Part shown: positions 31,159 to 33,704 of the stretch, in pieces | How the letters are laid out: the number at the start of each line of letters is the position of its first letter | Position numbering within the stretch: position 1 is the first letter of the stretch | From: Candidatus Omnitrophota bacterium | GTDB taxonomy: Bacteria; Omnitrophota; Gorgyraeia; Zapsychrales; Fredricksoniimonadaceae | Assembly: GCA_903901225.1 (NCBI GenBank) | Contig: CAIUQE010000032.1 | Location: 1 to 33,704, forward strand | Reading direction: 5' to 3' | Length of the DNA: 33,704 nucleotides | Notes under the pieces: model-generated | What the model was told of the DNA's origin: nothing | The model's database searches: none | What the model saw: only the letters and a program-made list of their open reading frames with translations | Made by a program: the position numbers and the translations under genes

Positions 31159-32252
31159 TGGATTTTCTTTGTCTTTGCGGATATTTCAGTGCTGATGGTG
31201 CGATGTAATTTCTGGTTTTCTTCTTTCTTCTTAACGATCTCAACATCCTTTTGCCCTTTTATTTCGATCTTTTGATCGATCTTTACGGTCAATGCCTTGG
31301 TCATTCCCGGGTCTTTGGCCGCGCTTCTTTCACGGATCAGTTTTTCGATCTCGGCATCAATCGTGGCACGCTCGCCGGTTAATTGTGTGAGCTGTGCCTC
31401 CGCTTCGATCATGCGAGGATCGGCATCAGAGCCAACAACATCAGGCGCAACAGCAACCGCCTCTGAAGCGATCGGGCTTCCGTCCTTATCAAACATTTGA
31501 CGTGCCTTCTCGCTCCTTGTTTCCAGAGCATTAGGGTCGCCGAATTCCAGTACCGTCACATCCGCCGTGCGCGTGTCCATACCGCCAGGTATAGGAGTCG
31601 CTAAATGCTCAACAATGGCCTTGCCTGATCCTGTTGAGGATATGTCCAAGGTATCGGCAAATGCACGGATACGCGCATTGATCTTTTTCGCGGCCGCAAG
31701 CGCTTCTTTTTCCCGCACACGCGCATTCGCTTCAGCGGCTTTACGCGCACGCGCTTCCCGCGCCGGACGTTCACGCTCTGCTTTTTCAGCAGCCTCAACA
31801 CTTTCCACATGACGGAGATTCTCATCTGTAAAAGCCTTGGGCTCCATCCTGATCGCATGGCGTAATTCAGCGGCTGTTTTAGCATCCGTCCAGGTGATCA
31901 CTGCTTTCGCTGACGAGATCCATCTGCGCAGAGTGGGGCTATCAGCAACTTTTTGCCGCTCCAGGCAAAGCCGTAAATATTCACGGAAATCTTTTCTAGC
32001 CCACACCGCTTGCACCTGTTCATCAAAAGCCTTCGCGCGCGCATTTAAATCAGCAGCCTGCTCCGGTGAAACCTCCCACTTTGTTTCTCTGCGCTGACGC
32101 GGCTCATTATTAACAGGAGACGGGCTGTCATTACCGCAATCCATGCAAACACCCGTCGGATTCTGCCAATCGTTCGCTTGAACAGGAACAGAAGAAAAAA
32201 ACAGCACGTTTGCAGCAACCAAAATCACACTACCTAATAGTTTTATTTTCAT
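31155..32252 (-). CDS. Secreted coiled-coil protein of unknown function
   Basis: 365 residues. Signal peptide 1-26 ending VQANDW, then a short GVCMDCGND motif. The middle (about 55-215) is Ala/Glu/Arg-rich helix with long charged stretches, and the C-terminus (about 280-365) is a further coiled coil rich in Lys and Glu. No enzymatic motif. First gene of the six-gene operon; GGGATaaacg precedes the ATG. A perfect -10 lies about 110 bases upstream. Confidence 0.8.
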   Translation of the reverse strand: MKIKLLGSVILVAANVLFFSSVPVQANDWQNPTGVCMDCGNDSPSPVNNEPRQRRETKWEVSPEQAADLNARAKAFDEQVQAVWARKDFREYLRLCLERQKVADSPTLRRWISSAKAVITWTDAKTAAELRHAIRMEPKAFTDENLRHVESVEAAEKAERERPAREARARKAAEANARVREKEALAAAKKINARIRAFADTLDISSTGSGKAIVEHLATPIPGGMDTRTADVTVLEFGDPNALETRSEKARQMFDKDGSPIASEAVAVAPDVVGSDADPRMIEAEAQLTQLTGERATIDAEIEKLIRERSAAKDPGMTKALTVKIDQKIEIKGQKDVEIVKKKEENQKLHRTISTEISAKTKKIQ

Positions 32253-32359
32253 CGTTTATCCCAGAATAATTTTAACCCAGCACAACCTTGTTGAACCTGC
32301 CCGCCGGTTCCGCATCTTGAAAGGATCAGACGCACAAACATAAGCTGTACGCTCGTGCA

Positions 32360-32365
32360 ATTATA
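32360..32365 (-). promoter_or_regulatory. Possible -10 of the secreted-protein operon
   Basis: A perfect TATAAT on the minus strand, about 108 bases before the 365-residue gene. No good -35 lies 17 bases upstream, so an activator may be needed or the match may be fortuitous. Confidence 0.35.
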
Positions 32366-32421
32366 GTACATTTCCATCCAGGGATAGCTCTTATTTCCCC
32401 TCAGCATTCGCACTTTCTCTT

Positions 32422-32460
32422 AAAAAAAAGACAGAACCTCAATTAAGAAGTTCTGTCTTT
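32422..32460 (-). terminator. Strong intrinsic terminator after the PNPOx gene
   Basis: Perfect 11-bp arms AAAGACAGAAC and GTTCTGTCTTT, on the minus strand followed by a run of eight T (32429-32422). It separates the PNPOx gene from the secreted-protein operon. Confidence 0.9.
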
Positions 32461-32528
32461 AGCGCTAAATGGGGCGGCTGGGCCCTCCCGCGGGAGGCGA
32501 AGTTCGAACCTGTTTGCTTCACCAGGTT
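32422..32528 (-). ncRNA. Conserved 3'-UTR element, copy D
   Basis: On the minus strand: hairpin AACCTG/CAGGTT (32528-32507) that includes the PNPOx stop codon, then GTTCGAACTTCGCC, a palindromic CCTCCCGCGGGAGG (32497-32484), CCAGCCGCC and the terminator. The first hairpin, core and terminator parallel 26277-26400 although the stem sequences differ. Confidence 0.5.
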
Positions 32529-32890
32529 TGAACAGCAGAGTCGATAGTAACAGCTATATTGGCTCGCAACCAACTGTACGTTGCTTTCAAAAAGTCATAA
32601 TCAGGTCCGGACGTAATAAAGGTCGCTTTTCCCTTAATCAAGAACCCGGCACCTGCCCCATGCAAGCCCTTAACCTTGCTGCTTCCCATCGTTATCAGCA
32701 CATTGGGATTGTGGGCAATGTTAGCCTCGGTCTTGTGCATATAACCGGCAGGAATGAACAACCGCCCATCCTCTGACACTTTGATGTAACTGTTCCAGGT
32801 GTTGACCATATGCGGCCCTTCATTTCCCAATGTCGCAATAGCGGCAACTCCATCTTGTTTCATAATTTCCAGTAACTTTTCGGGTAACAT
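32519..32890 (-). CDS. Pyridoxamine 5'-phosphate oxidase-family (FMN split-barrel) protein
   Basis: 123 residues. Split-barrel features: ILEIMKQDGVAAIATLGNEGPHMVNTW at the start, RLFIPAGYMHKTEANIAHNPNVLITMGS (FMN phosphate contact) and GFLIKGKATFITSGPDYDFLKATY. The family covers flavin reductases, heme-binding and F420-type proteins; the substrate is unknown. A homologous fragment remains at 13285-13367. It follows the SDR gene by 30 bases and ends inside RNA element D. Confidence 0.87.
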   Translation of the reverse strand: MLPEKLLEIMKQDGVAAIATLGNEGPHMVNTWNSYIKVSEDGRLFIPAGYMHKTEANIAHNPNVLITMGSSKVKGLHGAGAGFLIKGKATFITSGPDYDFLKATYSWLRANIAVTIDSAVQTW

Positions 32891-32920
32891 CGTAAGTATC
32901 TCCTGTTGTTTCCTTCGTTT

Positions 32921-33567
32921 CTATGGCTTCGGAGCGAGTTCGCCGTACCAATAGGCCGCCGTTACTCCACCATCCATAAGAAAATCACTGCCAGTGATAA
33001 ATGTGCCGTCGCCACCCATCAGAAGCGCACCCACAGCGCCAACCTCGTCGGGAGTACCAGCCCGTCCAGCCGGGCACACTTCAATCATGCGTCGATAGCC
33101 CGGACCACGTGGTCCGCTTAATTCATCCTTCGCAAGTGGCGTGATAATGATACCGGGACTGATAGCATTGACCCGAGCCCCACGCTTTCCCCAGCGCACT
33201 GCTTCTGCCATCACCCGCAGCGAATTGGCGCGTTTTGAAATCTGATAAGCACGAAGAGAATCGGTCACCTGATCAGTCTGGAGCATCGGTAGTTTAAGCA
33301 GTTCTTCAACAGGTGTCGTTGCAAGGAGCTTATTCTGCTCAGCCGTGAGCGGCGGCAGGCGATGCCCGGACTGTGACGAGATTACAACACCAGAGCCTCC
33401 CCGTGCGATGACATTGCCGAATTCCTCAAGTACAAGTGCTGTCCCGTAAAGGTCGACCTTCAAAATCGTCTCAGGTGATGCTTGAGTAGGGGAAACACCG
33501 GCAGCATGGATGACACCGGAAATTTCGCCAAGGGATATGGCCGTCTTAACCAGAGTCTGAACAGTGC
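32921..33567 (-). pseudogene. SDR-family oxidoreductase, 5' truncated
   Basis: The C-terminal two thirds of a short-chain dehydrogenase: GVIHAAGVSP (about the NAG position), the catalytic YxxxK as YQISKRANSLRV, the loop ARVNAISPGIIITPL and the end FITGSDFLMDGGVTAAYW. The N-terminal Rossmann strand with GxxxGIG is missing. Upstream codons in the same frame come from the 22-bp repeats at 33572-33690 (residues such as DRNDWSYLTGKGG), not from an SDR. I infer truncation by a mobile-element end, leaving a non-functional gene, although an open frame persists to 33682. Confidence 0.75.
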
Positions 33568-33704
33568 GTATTTCGGTCAAGTATGACCACCCTTTCCGGT
33601 CAGGCATGACCAGCAATTCCGGTAAGGTGTGACCACCTTTTCCGGTCAGGTATGACCAGTCATTCCGGTCAAGTGTGACCACCCACCCTGGGAAGTTCTC
33701 AATC
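33565..33704. mobile_element. End of an IS21-like element (partial)
   Basis: Five degenerate copies of a 22-23 bp unit (TTCCGGTCAGGTATGACCAS type) start near 33572, 33594, 33617, 33640 and 33663. Multiple short direct repeats of TGACC/GGTCA type close to a terminus beginning TG are characteristic of IS21-family ends. A TG at 33565 adjoins the truncated SDR gene. The rest of the element would lie beyond the window; no transposase is visible here. Confidence 0.55.

Noticed and set aside
32499-32528. tRNA T-arm (GTTCGAAC)
   Set aside because: No acceptor, D-arm or anticodon arm can be folded around it.
33572-33690. CRISPR array
   Set aside because: The 22-23 bp units are contiguous and degenerate with no spacers, so they are tandem repeats of a mobile-element end.

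Overview
The window reads as chromosomal DNA of a Gram-negative bacterium with moderately high GC. Evidence for an outer membrane is a large type V autotransporter, a lipobox lipoprotein and several signal peptides. Taxonomy cannot be fixed from the sequence. The mix of a two-CW protein, DUF2934/DUF3309/lmo0937-type stress proteins, PATR autotransporter repeats and Sel1/MORN proteins would suit an uncultured lineage such as Omnitrophota or another PVC-like group, but that is inference. Almost all genes are on the minus strand; only a parvulin (156-437) and a two-CW protein (12885-13184) are clearly on plus.

Layout in the direction of minus-strand transcription (right to left). 33704-32422: an SDR dehydrogenase gene whose 5' end is replaced by a 22-23 bp repeat array resembling an IS21-type transposon end, then a PNPOx-family flavin protein and a strong terminator. 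32365-26277: six tightly packed genes for mostly secreted proteins (coiled-coil, TPR, a YiiX-like permuted papain-fold enzyme, two small proteins, a Sel1/MORN repeat protein). 26271-24385: a stress-type operon (His-rich DUF2934, DUF3309, lmo0937, a divergent UppS-like prenyltransferase). 24194-18131: autotransporter plus lipoprotein hydrolase. 18074-17238: BrnT/BrnA toxin-antitoxin. 17195-13368: sensor kinase, double-receiver protein, Old Yellow Enzyme, VOC protein. 12634-11821: a complete REP-associated tyrosine transposase element. 11814-8994: arsenic operon (UPF0251 regulator, Acr3, ArsC, ArsP). 8952-5562: 2-keto acid decarboxylase, Zn alcohol dehydrogenase and two small membrane proteins. 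5462-5103: cupin. 5094-487: small membrane proteins, a noncanonical P1B-type ATPase, a second alcohol dehydrogenase and an EamA transporter.

The most notable signal is regulatory. Four operons are preceded by the same arrangement: a dyad with arms CAATTGTACC and GGTATAACMG (2-bp centre), whose last bases merge into a -35 TTGATT/G, followed by a -10 TAAAAT. In three copies the dyad centre lies about 42-43 bp upstream of the inferred transcription start, the position used by class II activators. The four operons encode a pyruvate-decarboxylase-like fermentation pair, a metal-ATPase/alcohol-dehydrogenase set, a kinase/receiver/Old Yellow Enzyme set and envelope-stress proteins. This suggests one undescribed redox or envelope-stress regulon. 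The regulator is not evident in the window.

Two further unexplained signals are paired conserved 3'-UTR RNA elements: 17238-17334 with 24385-24495, and 26277-26400 with 32422-32528. Each pair has conserved sequence plus compensating hairpins and ends in an intrinsic terminator.
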